Shown in pieces: positions 51,938 to 61,600 of a stretch of DNA of 64,000 nucleotides; within the stretch, counting starts at the first letter, position 1; every line of letters starts with the position of its first letter. The position numbers were made by a program, and so were the translations under genes. The notes under the pieces are model-generated. The model was given only the letters and a program-made list of their open reading frames with translations. It did no database searches and was not told the DNA's origin. The DNA is from Panicum virgatum (taxonomy: Eukaryota; Streptophyta; Magnoliopsida; Poales; Poaceae), in assembly GCF_016808335.1 (NCBI RefSeq), contig NC_053142.1, positions 45,427,674 through 45,491,673 on the forward strand, read 5' to 3'.

Positions 51938-53860
51938 CTAAGTTGAAGTTTCTTCTATTTCAAAAAAACTTTCAACTAATACAATGTTTGTTACATAATG
52001 CAAAAGAAAAAAGATACAATCCCCAGCCAAAGGGTCCGCAGGCTCTCGCTTGAAGTAGGCGGCGACGAAGTCAACGACCTCCCGCACGCTGTCCCGAGCG
52101 GCGGCCTCCGTCCCTGCTACAGGGCCATCGACCACGGGCGCCAGCGAGATGGCCGGGTCGTGGCTCCGGAGGCAGGTCAGGATGTGCTCCGCCACCATCC
52201 GGATCAGCTCGCGGCCCTCGGTTTCAAGCTGTCCAGTAAGGACCGGCCCCAGGCGCTGGAGCCTATCTGAAGCAGAGCTCAACACTGGGAGGGCGTCAGC
52301 TATCGAAGCTGGCGGCTCCGCCACCTGGATCGGGCTCATTCCAAATGGCACCAGTGCGAGGCTCGCTTCGGCCGCCCAGTCAGCGATCCGCTGGGCTCCA
52401 GCGCGCTGGTCTTCCTGCTGCTTCTGGACCGCCTCCCGGACAGCCTCCTGCACCCGGGTGTCCAAGGCCGCCTTGGCCGCCTCCACCTCGCGGGACCTCT
52501 CCTCGAGCTCGCGGAATCTCTCCTCGAGCTCGCGGGACCGCTCCTCCAGCTTGGCCTCCTTCTGCTCCGCATATCCCTTCAGCTTCTTGAGCGACTCTCG
52601 CTGGCGCCCGAGCTCCTTCTCTATGCCGGTGGCGTGGGCCTCCCGCTTGGCGAGGGACTTCCGGCCCTCCTCCAGATCCGCCTCGTCGGCAGCCAGCTGG
52701 CTGGCTCTCTCCTGCAGTTGCTCGCGCCATCCCTGCAGAGTCGCAGAGAAGACGTCGAGCTCCTGCCTCCGGAACTCAAGGTCCTCGCTGCGACTCTCCA
52801 GCTCGGACTGTTGAACTGCGAGGTGAGCCTCGAGGTCGGACCGCTGAGCAGCGAAGCCAACAACCTCCAGGGTGAAGTCCTGCTCCCGCTGCGCCAAGGA
52901 TTTCTCCCGGTTCGACACTGCGAGCTCTCGGTCAAACACCTTCTTAAGGCTGGCTCGGTAGGCCTCTTGGTCCGACTTGAGTTTCGACCGAGCTTCCGCA
53001 GCGCGGGAGGCTTCTGCCTTCGTGTGCGCTTCTAGGCGGGTGTGCCAGTCGGAGAGGCGCTGGCGCTCGCTCTCCAGTGCAGACCACTCCCACCGGAAGG
53101 CCGCCTCGGCAGAGGAGGTTGCCTCCTCGATCGACCGCCGAACTCGCAACAGCACCTGAGGAAGCGGAGTCGCATCCTCCTCCGGGGATTGGAGCTGCAA
53201 GAGCCGTCTGCCAAACACCACCTCCAACTCTTCCTCCGCAACAGGACCGGAGCTGGAGGTAGGGGCTTCCGCTGCGGCACTTGTCTCCGGCGCCTCCGCC
53301 GCCGCCGAGTCGGGCGCGGCCGGACCCAGCACCGGCGCCCCCGCTGCTGCTGAGTCGGGAGCGGCCGAGCCCAGCTCCGGCGCCCCCGCTGCTGCCGAGT
53401 CGGGAGCGGCCGAGCTCAGCTCCGGCGCCCCCGATGCCGCCGAGTCGGGAGCGGCCGAGCCCAGCTCCGGCGCCCCTGCTGCTGCCGAGTCGGGCGCGGC
53501 CGGACCCAGCTCCGGCGCCCCTGCTGCTGCCGAGTCGGGCGCGGCCGGACCCAGCTCCGGCACCCCCGCTGCTGCTGCCGAGTCGGGCGTGGCCGGACAC
53601 AGCTCTGGCGCCCCCGCTGCCGCCGAGTCGGGCGCGGCCGAGCCTAACTCCGGCACTCCCGCTGCCGCCGTAGCGGACGCGGCCGCATCGGGTGCCCCCT
53701 CCACCGATGCGTCAGGAGCGGCTGCGCCCTGCACTGGCACCTCCACCACCGTGTCGGGTGCGGCTGCACCCAGCACCGGCGCCACCGCCGCCGCCGCTGC
53801 TGCACTGAGCACTGCAGAGTCTGGAAATGGCATGACAGTCAGCACCGCATCATGTGCCAC
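51938..53860 (-). CDS. Antisense ORF 2: Ala/Pro/Asp repeat plus long coiled coil (640 aa)
   Basis: It lies on the strand opposite to gag-pol. The N-terminal ~210 residues hold tandem 15-residue Ala-rich repeats of the type PDSAAAGAPELG. About residues 230-520 form a Glu/Arg/Gln/Ala-rich coiled coil ('RSRELEERFRELEERSREVEAA' in part). The end ('VREVVDFVAAYFKREPADP') resembles the C-terminus of the antisense genes in the other Tat elements. It may be a separate ORF or the downstream exon of antisense ORF 1, through an intron ending near 53998 (CTTTGCTACCAG on this strand). Function is unknown. The start is uncertain for that reason. Confidence 0.6.
   Translation of the reverse strand: MAHDAVLTVMPFPDSAVLSAAAAAAVAPVLGAAAPDTVVEVPVQGAAAPDASVEGAPDAAASATAAAGVPELGSAAPDSAAAGAPELCPATPDSAAAAGVPELGPAAPDSAAAGAPELGPAAPDSAAAGAPELGSAAPDSAASGAPELSSAAPDSAAAGAPELGSAAPDSAAAGAPVLGPAAPDSAAAEAPETSAAAEAPTSSSGPVAEEELEVVFGRRLLQLQSPEEDATPLPQVLLRVRRSIEEATSSAEAAFRWEWSALESERQRLSDWHTRLEAHTKAEASRAAEARSKLKSDQEAYRASLKKVFDRELAVSNREKSLAQREQDFTLEVVGFAAQRSDLEAHLAVQQSELESRSEDLEFRRQELDVFSATLQGWREQLQERASQLAADEADLEEGRKSLAKREAHATGIEKELGRQRESLKKLKGYAEQKEAKLEERSRELEERFRELEERSREVEAAKAALDTRVQEAVREAVQKQQEDQRAGAQRIADWAAEASLALVPFGMSPIQVAEPPASIADALPVLSSASDRLQRLGPVLTGQLETEGRELIRMVAEHILTCLRSHDPAISLAPVVDGPVAGTEAAARDSVREVVDFVAAYFKREPADPLAGDCIFFLLHYVTNIVLVESFFEIEETST
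53307..53670 (-). repeat. 45-bp coding tandem repeats in antisense ORF 2
   Basis: Units anchored on GAGTCGGG start at 53307, 53352, 53397, 53442, 53487, 53532, 53580 and 53625. Spacing is 45 bp, once 48 bp. Each unit encodes 15 residues, so length change keeps the frame. Confidence 0.85.
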
Positions 53861-54131
53861 AGATTAAGCAGCAGGACGCCGCACCTGAGGGTCCCGCACC
53901 TGCTGCCACTGTCGCTGTCGATGCCGAGGTCGCCGCCGCCCGGGCACCTGCTGATGTGCCAACGGTGGTAGAAGAACCGCTGGGGCGGGAAGCCCTGGTA
54001 GCAAAGCAGAAAAGCCATCAACAAAAACAAACAGAACACCGGCGCAGGCAAGGAGAGCAGGATGACACTAACCCAGCAGTACCGGGTACCCAGCGTCCCC
54101 GGACCCCGGGCCTCTTCTCTTGTGGCTGCTG

Positions 54132-55592
54132 CTATTGCTGTTGCTGTTGCTGTTGTTGCCCGTGCAGCTGCGATGCAGGCGCAACCCGGGCCTGCACCCG
54201 TTGCTGCTGTTCCTGCGGCTGCGGCATGGGCGCAACCCGGGGTTGCACCTGTTGTTGCTGCTGCCGTCCGTGCGCCTGCTGCCGCTGCTCTTGCGACTGC
54301 TCCTGCTGCTGCTGCTCTCGCTGCCGGCGCGATGAGTTCCTCGGCGGCGATGGTGGTGGTCCAGTTGCGCCAGAGGACCCGTGGGGGCCGGCAGCCCGGG
54401 AGCTACCTTGGCCTGCGCCCTCAGAAGACCTCTGGCGCTTCGCGGCGGGCTCTGAGACCAGGGTCCCGTCGCCCCGGAGTAGCCTCCGCCGGCCTGCGTC
54501 CCCCGACGACGCACCGGAGCTGCTCTGAGCCCGGCTAGAACCGGTCGCGGCCGCGCTGCTAGCCGCGGCTTGTTTCCCCTTCGTAGTGACACCGGACCCC
54601 GCAGCGCCCAGCGTAGCCTGATCCCCGGACGTGCCAGGGATCCGGAGCCCGCGGTTCGCGTCGCCTCCGGTCTGTCGTGGGGCCAGTCCCCCGTCGTCCA
54701 GAGTCGGCAGGGTTGCCAGCACCGCCACCCTTGCGGAGTCCTCGCAGAGGGGGACTATGCCCTGCGGGAGGATCAGGTTCTCCGAGATGAAGGTGTCTCC
54801 CGTCACGTTCCGCACCAGGACCTCCAAGGCCTCCTGGGTCAGGTCGCTTCCCTCCCCGCGGTGGGTCCTGCTGCAATCGTTGAGGCCGGTGAAGCTCCAC
54901 GCCGGTCGTGGCCGCTGCTTCAGGGGGGCGATCCGCCGCTTCACGAAGTCGCCGAGCACGTGCCATGAGGTGAGGCCGCTCTCCGCCAGCGACCTGATCT
55001 TGCCCAGCACGGAGTCGAACTCCGGCTGCAGCGACGGCTTGGCCCTCCAGGATGCTTTGTCGGAGGCGGGCCCCGCGATCGGCAGGGCAAGGCGCTCGTT
55101 GGCTTCGGTGATGGCGATCACCCAATCCCTGCGCCACTCCTCCCACCTTCCGCCAGCAAGGCCGGGAATGTAAGGAGTCGGCAGGTCGCTCCTTATCTGG
55201 AAGTAGTACCCTCCCACTTCGTCCCTGCTCCTTCCGGACCTCACCAGAATGAAGAAGTAGCGGAAGAGGATGACGCAGGGCCGAACTCCTACGAACATTT
55301 CGCATAGGTGCACAAAGATGGACGTCAGGAGGAGGGAGTGCGGCGTCAGATGCTGAAGTTGGAGGCCGAAGTCTTCCAGCAGCAGCAGCAAGAATGAAGA
55401 AATCGGCAGTCCCACGCCGGCGGAGACATGCGAGGTGAATAGCACGAACTCCCCGGCGCGGAGGTGGCCAAGGGGAACCGAGCCTGCTCGCACCCCCCAG
55501 CCGGTCTCCTGAGCACTCCACCCAAGCAGGCGGCGCACTGTGTTCAGCTCACCCTCGGTCTGGAAGCGACGGGGATGAACGAGGGATGCCAT
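54132..55592 (-). CDS. Antisense ORF 1: Transposase_28-like ('putative gypsy type transposon') protein (486 aa)
   Basis: The ATG at 55592 is chosen because the conserved domain follows at once ('LVHPRRFQTEGELNTVRRLL'). The domain covers about residues 30-270 and includes 'VGLPISSFLLLLLEDFGLQLQHLTPHS', the conserved core seen in the antisense genes at 14507 and 31088 as well. The C-terminal part is low complexity, becoming Gln-rich and ending in TAG inside the Gln codons, which may have been a Gln codon originally or lie beyond a splice donor. A TTTATAA box on this strand near 55734-55728 could be its promoter. Biochemical function is unknown. Confidence 0.65.
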   Translation of the reverse strand: MASLVHPRRFQTEGELNTVRRLLGWSAQETGWGVRAGSVPLGHLRAGEFVLFTSHVSAGVGLPISSFLLLLLEDFGLQLQHLTPHSLLLTSIFVHLCEMFVGVRPCVILFRYFFILVRSGRSRDEVGGYYFQIRSDLPTPYIPGLAGGRWEEWRRDWVIAITEANERLALPIAGPASDKASWRAKPSLQPEFDSVLGKIRSLAESGLTSWHVLGDFVKRRIAPLKQRPRPAWSFTGLNDCSRTHRGEGSDLTQEALEVLVRNVTGDTFISENLILPQGIVPLCEDSARVAVLATLPTLDDGGLAPRQTGGDANRGLRIPGTSGDQATLGAAGSGVTTKGKQAAASSAAATGSSRAQSSSGASSGDAGRRRLLRGDGTLVSEPAAKRQRSSEGAGQGSSRAAGPHGSSGATGPPPSPPRNSSRRQREQQQQEQSQEQRQQAHGRQQQQQVQPRVAPMPQPQEQQQRVQARVAPASQLHGQQQQQQQQ

Positions 55593-56196
55593 CTCTTGGT
55601 GGGTGAGGGAGGAGCCTGTGTAAGGGGGAGAGAAGGGCGAGGAAAGCTCGGAGGCAAAGGGGCGCAAAGGCTGGAGGAAGAAGACGAATGCGGGAAAGCA
55701 ACCGTGGAATGCGGTATGCCCTGTTATAAAGCCTGACTCAACCGGCGCGCCCCGGAACCGTCGCCGGAACTCAAGCGACGCCCGCACCCGGAGTTGGCCG
55801 CCCAGTCCATAACGTGGGGGCCCAGGCCCACATGTCAGGGAGGGTGGGTAATCAACGAGGGTGCGAGAAGGCGGGATCCGAACCGTCGCCTGCGCGTGTG
55901 AAGCAAGGCGGAAGCCGAGCTGACGTGCGCGCATTAATCGCAGGCGTGGCCGAGCTTTTCGGGAGCTGCGCCGGTGGTAAATGACCTGTTTACTCCGGCC
56001 GCAGCAATGCCGAACGTCGCGCGTGTGACTAGGTGAACCATTGATCGTGGGGCCCGTAGTCAGTAATCCGTTGCGACGTGATGAAGCAGCAACCAACCCA
56101 ATGGGCGGTCAAAGCCGGTCAAGACCCCTGCGGAAAGAAGCTTCTAGCTATACAGAGCCAAATCGCTGAAGTGGCCCCACCTGTGGGTTCGTACCT

Positions 56197-56221
56197 CTCC
56201 CAAGGTGGGCCCGGGGGCCAC
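56197..56221 (+). other. Polypurine tract region of the intact Tat element
   Basis: The G-rich AAGGTGGGCCCGGGGGCCAC ends at the 3' LTR boundary, in the position of the plus-strand primer. Confidence 0.6.
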
Positions 56222-57275
56222 TGTCGGTACCCTGTAACAGGGATACCCACTCTTACTGCAGCAAGGCAGGACCCGCGTAGTTACCCGTAGCTGCGCGGGA
56301 AAGATGGAGTAGCCAGGCCCCACAGGCCAGGTTTTTCCCTCACCAGGCCAACGGCCCCGGACCGTTCCCCGCCTGAGGATGGGTCCGGTGACGCCACGTG
56401 TCTACGCAAAAGGGAAGCTCCGAGCTGACCGCCAGGGCCTCGGACCCCCAGAGGGGTCCGGAACCTCCTGCGCCCGTCCGGACTCCCCTCACCGTGTAGG
56501 GGTCCGGAGCCGCCACGTGTCCCGGAGACGTGGGGTTGTGCGCGAGTCTTCCGCAGGAAGACTCGCCCACCTACCGCATTTAATGCGATGGACAAGGCGT
56601 GCTCTGCCACCGCGGTACACAAGACAGCCTTTTGTCAGGCCCCGCTGCGCGTCGCGTATTACCAAGGAGCACAGTGGAGCCGCCTGAGCCGCGCCCGCGC
56701 AGAGCCCGTCTGCCGCATTAAATGGATACGACGGCCCGGCGCTTTTCCATCATGCCACCTACGCCGCACCCTACACAGCCGCTCGGCTACGTAACAAGCG
56801 ACGCTACTAGCTGCGTCGCGCTCCGTCTCGACAAGACAGCGCCAAGACATGATGGACGGAGGGCTCCGGGAGCAGGCGAGCGAATCTAAGAGAGAGATCT
56901 CCTTCGCCTGCAACGCCATAATGTATGAACACCTCGTTATTTTATATCGCATCGTTGGACCCACCTGTCGGGGATCCAACAGCCGTGTACGCGCCCCCTT
57001 GAGATATAAAAGGGAGGTGCCCGCTGTGCACAGGACAAGCTCCACAATCCGGACAGGCTGAAACTCTCGCACCTTCTCACTCTCGTGGGAAGGCAATACA
57101 ACACACAGTGGACGTAGGGTATTACGCTCCGGCGGCCCGAACCACTCTAAATCCCGTTGTGTTCATCGAGTTCTTGAGGAAGATTGATCTAAGACTAGCT
57201 AACCCCCGAGTACACACCCTTTGGGCTAGGGCGGGTGCCTTCCGCCACCCGGCTGTGGTTTGCAGCACCACGACA
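56222..57275 (+). repeat. 3' LTR of the intact Tat element
   Basis: It differs from the 5' LTR at only five positions by eye (near 56270, 56433, 56652, 56786 and 57222). It is followed by the target duplication ACGTC. Confidence 0.95.
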
Positions 57276-57439
57276 ACGTCAATTTAGGCGAACAATGAAA
57301 TGATTATTAGATTAATTATGTAATATATTTTTATACTAATCTATTTGGAGTAATTGTTTATATAAATTTAATAAAATTTGAGATTAACTTACTCCCAAGT
57401 CCCAAGGAAGGGAGATTGTTTTTTTTTACGGAGGGAGTA

Positions 57440-58455
57440 GCCATGTAGCCATGTTCGGGCTGGGCAAATATAACCAAGAACTGAGGACCGAACCGAACTA
57501 ACCGAAACCGAAAGAACCGGAACCGAGAATTTCGGTTCCATGTGAATCAGGAACCGAAATTTTCGGTTCGGTTCTTAGACTCGGTTAACCGAAGAACCGA
57601 GCCCATATGCAAATTAATCCACGAAGCCCAAATTGACGGCCCATTGTAACCCTAGCCCATCTCCCCTCCCTACCCGGCCACCCCACCCACGCAGCTCTCT
57701 GCCTCTCTCTCCCCTCCCAGTCTCAGGCTCTCAGCGCCCGGCCGCCCCCTTCCCATTCCCCACCGCGCCGCCTGGCCCCCTCCCTGGCTACCCACCCCGC
57801 CGCCCCGCCGCCCCTCTCCACCCCGCGCGGCGCGCGCCCCTCCCCCTCACCGCCGGCTAGCTTGCCAGCTCCGGCCGCCCCTGGGCCCCATCGCTGCCCC
57901 CGACCCCACCGCCGGTCGGCCATGGCTTTTGTGCCATAACCCCAGGCAATAGGACGCGAAGCAGAGCGCCGCAGTGAGGAGGAGGGCCAGGAGGTCGACG
58001 CGCCCCCTGTCGCCGCGCCCCCTGTCGCCGCGCCCGAGAGGCGAGCCGTCGTTCGCCATGGCCAGCCGCTGGCGAGGGGAGGATGGGAGACGAGGTGGCC
58101 ATGGCTGCCCCTCTCCACCCTCAGCGGCCGCGCCCAGCTCCCGGCGTCCGGCGGCGGCGAGGCTCTCCTCTGCAGGCTCGGCGGCGGCGGCGGGACCGCC
58201 AGGCTAGGCGCGCGGCGGCGGTGGTCGCCGACACTGCAGATCCAGAATTTTTTTCCTCTTTCTTCTCCTTCTCATCGTGTGTTCTTGACTATTTTGAGAT
58301 TGCTTCGGTTAGGACCGGAACCGAACCGAACTAACCGAAACCGAAATTGCTCGGTTCTTGATTCTAGAAAGAACCGATCGGTCCCTATTTTTGAGGAACC
58401 GAACTTCTCTTAAAACCGAAGAACCGAACCGATCGAACGCCGTTACCCGAGCGAA
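57440..58455. repeat. ACCGAA/TTCGGT-rich blocks flanking a GC-rich segment (candidate transposon)
   Basis: ACCGAACCGAACTAACCGAAACCGAAA occurs in most of its length at both 57486-57512 and 58317-58344 in direct orientation, and GGTTCGG/CGGTTC words occur inverted in both blocks. Between them lies GC-rich sequence (57640-58240). I recognise such ACCGAA-dense ends from hAT-like non-autonomous elements of grasses, but no clean inverted termini or target duplication could be fixed. It lies immediately upstream of the RBR gene. Confidence 0.4.
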
Positions 58456-58648
58456 CGATCTTCCAAATCGGTCTCGCGGAGATTCGTGTCGGAGACCGTG
58501 TCTCCCGGTGTCGGAACGGCGGAACAACCACACCTCACTGCTGACGCGGGCACGCCTCGCCGCCGCGGCCGCCGCAAAGCGCCATTATTACAAACACCTC
58601 GCAGCTCGAATCCGTCACACAGCCTTACCGGCCGGCCGCCATCGCGAG

Positions 58649-61600
58649 ATGCCTCGGAAGTCGTCGAGGGCGAGGGGCGTGGCCACGCAAGGCCCCGTTG
58701 GCCCCGCGGCGGCGCCGAGGCCTCCCGTCAAGGCCGGCCCCCCAAACCCTAGCCCCGCCGCCGAGCTGCCCCAGGCCGCCCCCGCCGCCGCCGAGGCCCT
58801 GGAGCGCCTCCATCTCGACCCCGCTTCTGATGGTGATCCGCCGCCGCCGCCTCCTCCTCCCGTGACCGAGCCCGAGGCACCCGCGCCGTCTCAGCCGCCG
58901 CCGGTGGAGGCGTCGTCGTCTGGAAGGTCTGAGGCGGGCGGGAGCCTGGAGCAGGAGGCTGTGAGGAAGGTGCACGAGCTTGCGGAGGCTGGTGGGGAGG
59001 AGGTGCCGTTGACTGATGAGGAGGTGCGCGCCAATGATCAGAGGCAGGAGGACGAGGTGATGCGTTGTTCTCTCTCTGTGTGTGTTGATTCAGCACTGGC
59101 ATTAGCTCGAGAAGCATTGCTTAGCAGGTTTCTCGTTTCTGTCATCGTTAATGATTAACTGAACTTGCAAAAAAAAAAAACTGAACTTCAAGAGTTTCGC
59201 TTCCCGCTTTACTGATTATATATTCATATGGTGACCGGCTGATGGTCGAGTGTTATTGTACGTCTCTGTTTAGCAACTGAAATAAGTTTTTTGGGTTTAT
59301 GCCCTTCATCCGTGGAAGGTTTTTCCAAGGATGATTGACTAGGTACAACAAGAAGCCATATAGTACTACCAGAATAGAGTATTTAGATACTGCTAATTAC
59401 GATTTTGCATTTGCAATTATTTTTATCTTCAACAATTAAGCCTGTGATAGTTGCTTATTTTAGTCTGACAAAATGTAAATCCATTCCTCAGCTCTGTGCC
59501 CTTGAAGCCATTTTTGGGGATGCTGTAGTAATTTTGGACAGAAAGGGAGGCCAGCGGTGTTTCCAGGTACAATCCTTTAATTCAGTTTTCAGGTCATATT
59601 CTTTGTGTAGTAGGAGCAAGTTTGTAATTTGCTAATGTAATTACAGGTCCATGTTCACATTGAGATTCCAGATGCTATAGATGTATCAACAAGGCTCAAT
59701 TATGGTGATGGAAAATTAAAATATGGGGCAACATCTGACGCTGATGCTGATGACCTTGTTTACAAGTTTAGAGTTGAGCATTTGCCTCCAATCCTGCTAA
59801 CATTTCTTCTGCCTGCATCATACCCAAGTCACCATGCCCCCCTTTTCACTATCTCCACATATTGGCTTGATAAAGGGATGATTTCGTCATTATGTCGCAT
59901 GCTTGATATGCTTTGGGAAGAGCAACAGGGGATGGAAGTAACATATCAATGGGTGCAGTGGCTCCAAAGTTCTTCCCTTTCTCACTTAGGGTTTGGTAAT
60001 GAGATAGTTTTGGGCAAGAATGATGTAACATGTGATGCAGATAAGCGTGCTTGTCTAGATAATGCTTCACCAGATGTTATAATTCCAAGGATGATGAGAT
60101 ACAATGACAATAAACATCATGAAGCTTTCTTACATGCTATCCATGACTGCATGATTTGTTTCAGCGAGTGTCCTGGTAATTCTTTCACCATTGTTGTTTC
60201 TGCAGTATTGTTTGCAGTGTTCTGCTGTAGAAGCCATGTGCTGTGTTTTACTTACCATTAAAGGTGTATTTGTCCTGGCATAGTATGGAACTGTTTGTCT
60301 AGATATTATCGCGGCGCCACTCTACATGCAGTTTAATCCCCGAGCATTCCATTTTATAGAGATCACTACTGTACTGAAGTCGTAGCATTTTATTACATTT
60401 TCAGTACAGGTAGCAATAGACCTTATTCTGATTTCTGGGTGAAATAGTCTTGAAAAAAAGTATCCTTCCAATGGCTGTGCTTGTTTGTATATCTTTAAAA
60501 GCATAGTGAAGGCTTCATCATCCATATCTTTTAACCATCATTATCTGAATTAGTTCTGCTTCTAATTTTTTTTATCTAATTTGCTATCTCATCAGGTGTC
60601 GATTTCATCAAACTTCCATGTCATCATTTCTTTTGCTGGAAATGCATGCAAACATACTGCAAAATGAATGTTAAGGAGGGAAATGTTGTGAAGTTGCTAT
60701 GTCCTGATACAAAATGTGAAGGTGCTGTTCCTCCTAATATATTGAAAAGGCTGCTTGGAGAGGATGAATTTGAACGTTGGGAGGGATTACTGCTTCAAAG
60801 AACCCTTGATGCCATGAGTGATGTTGTCTATTGTCCAAGATGCCAAACTGCTTGCTTGGAGGATGTAGGCAATGAAGCAGTGTGTTCAAGTTGTTTATTC
60901 AGCTTCTGCACTCTCTGTAGAAATCGCCGTCATATTGGGGAGCAATGTATGTCTCCAGAAGAAAGACTCCTTATCTTGGAGGTATGAGAAATTCATTTCC
61001 TATACAATTTTTGTGGTACTAATATATCTTGAAACATAAAAAATGAGAACTATTTGAAAATGGTATACCATATGCTTGGATCCAATGGACTGCGTTCCGG
61101 AGTCATGATGTTTACTCCTTTTGTTCTCAGTATTTTAAGTAGAAAAACCATCGTCAGGAAGGATTACGGTGGTAGTTACATTTTATGATCCTAGTGTATT
61201 TACAGTGCTTCATGGCTAGATTCCTTCATATATTGTGACCAGCAACAAGATGTGCCTTTAGATGATAATGATGCTTTAAATTATACTACCTGGGGAGATG
61301 TTGATTAATGTTAGGATCCGTTTTGGTTGCGGTCTCTGCTCAGTCCTATGTTTCATGATATTGTTGGGAATGTTAACTTTATTTTTATACAGAAACGCCA
61401 ACAATCTGGGCAAGTGCAAGGAGATCAGATGAGAATTCTTGAAGAATTACGAAGCCTGAAGGAAATTATGAAGGATGCAAAACAGTGCCCAAGATGCAAG
61501 ATGGCCATATCTAAGACAGAAGGATGCAATAAGATGCATTGTGAGAACTGCGGGGAGTACTTCTGTTATCAATGCAACCGTGCGATTACTGGATATGAGC

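Larger units (their letters stand above)
43561..57275 (+). mobile_element. Young full-length Tat-lineage Ty3/gypsy retrotransposon (13.7 kb)
   Basis: Identical-length LTRs (1054 bp each) start TGTCGGTACC and end CACCACGACA, with ACGTC duplicated at 43556-43560 and 57276-57280. Order: LTR, PBS, gag-protease, UAG, pol (RT, RNase H, additional RNase H, integrase), 3' noncoding region, two antisense ORFs, PPT, LTR. Only five differences between the LTRs were found by eye (about 0.5%). Two RNase H domains, no chromodomain and antisense ORFs place it in Tat. All sense frames are open except for the single UAG, so it may be competent for transposition. Confidence 0.95.
43404..57302. mobile_element. 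hAT-like MITE inside the Stowaway
   Basis: The 8-bp direct repeat ATTATTAG at 43396-43403 and 57303-57310 flanks about 179 bp of sequence once the LTR element is removed. The ends CAGTGTTATT and (complement) CATTTCATTGTT are only weakly inverted. The interior is rich in TTTAAACGG/TAAACGG words, common in plant hAT elements. The 8-bp duplication is the main evidence. Confidence 0.6.
43288..57437. mobile_element. Stowaway-type MITE, split by nested insertions
   Basis: The left end TTTCATCTGTTCC corresponds to the usual CTCCCTCCGTTCC with several changes. The right end ACGGAGGGAG is canonical. TA dinucleotides flank both (43286-43287, 57438-57439). The two halves (116 and 127 bp) carry the AT-rich interior text usual for this family, e.g. 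'TTTAAATTTGATCAAATTTA' on the left and 'CTATTTGGAGTAATTGTTTA' on the right. Without its insertions it would be about 240 bp. Confidence 0.75.

Noticed and set aside
54120..54335. Cys/Leu-rich plus-strand frames in the CTG-rich region
   Set aside because: They are the complement of the Gln-rich tail of antisense ORF 1.
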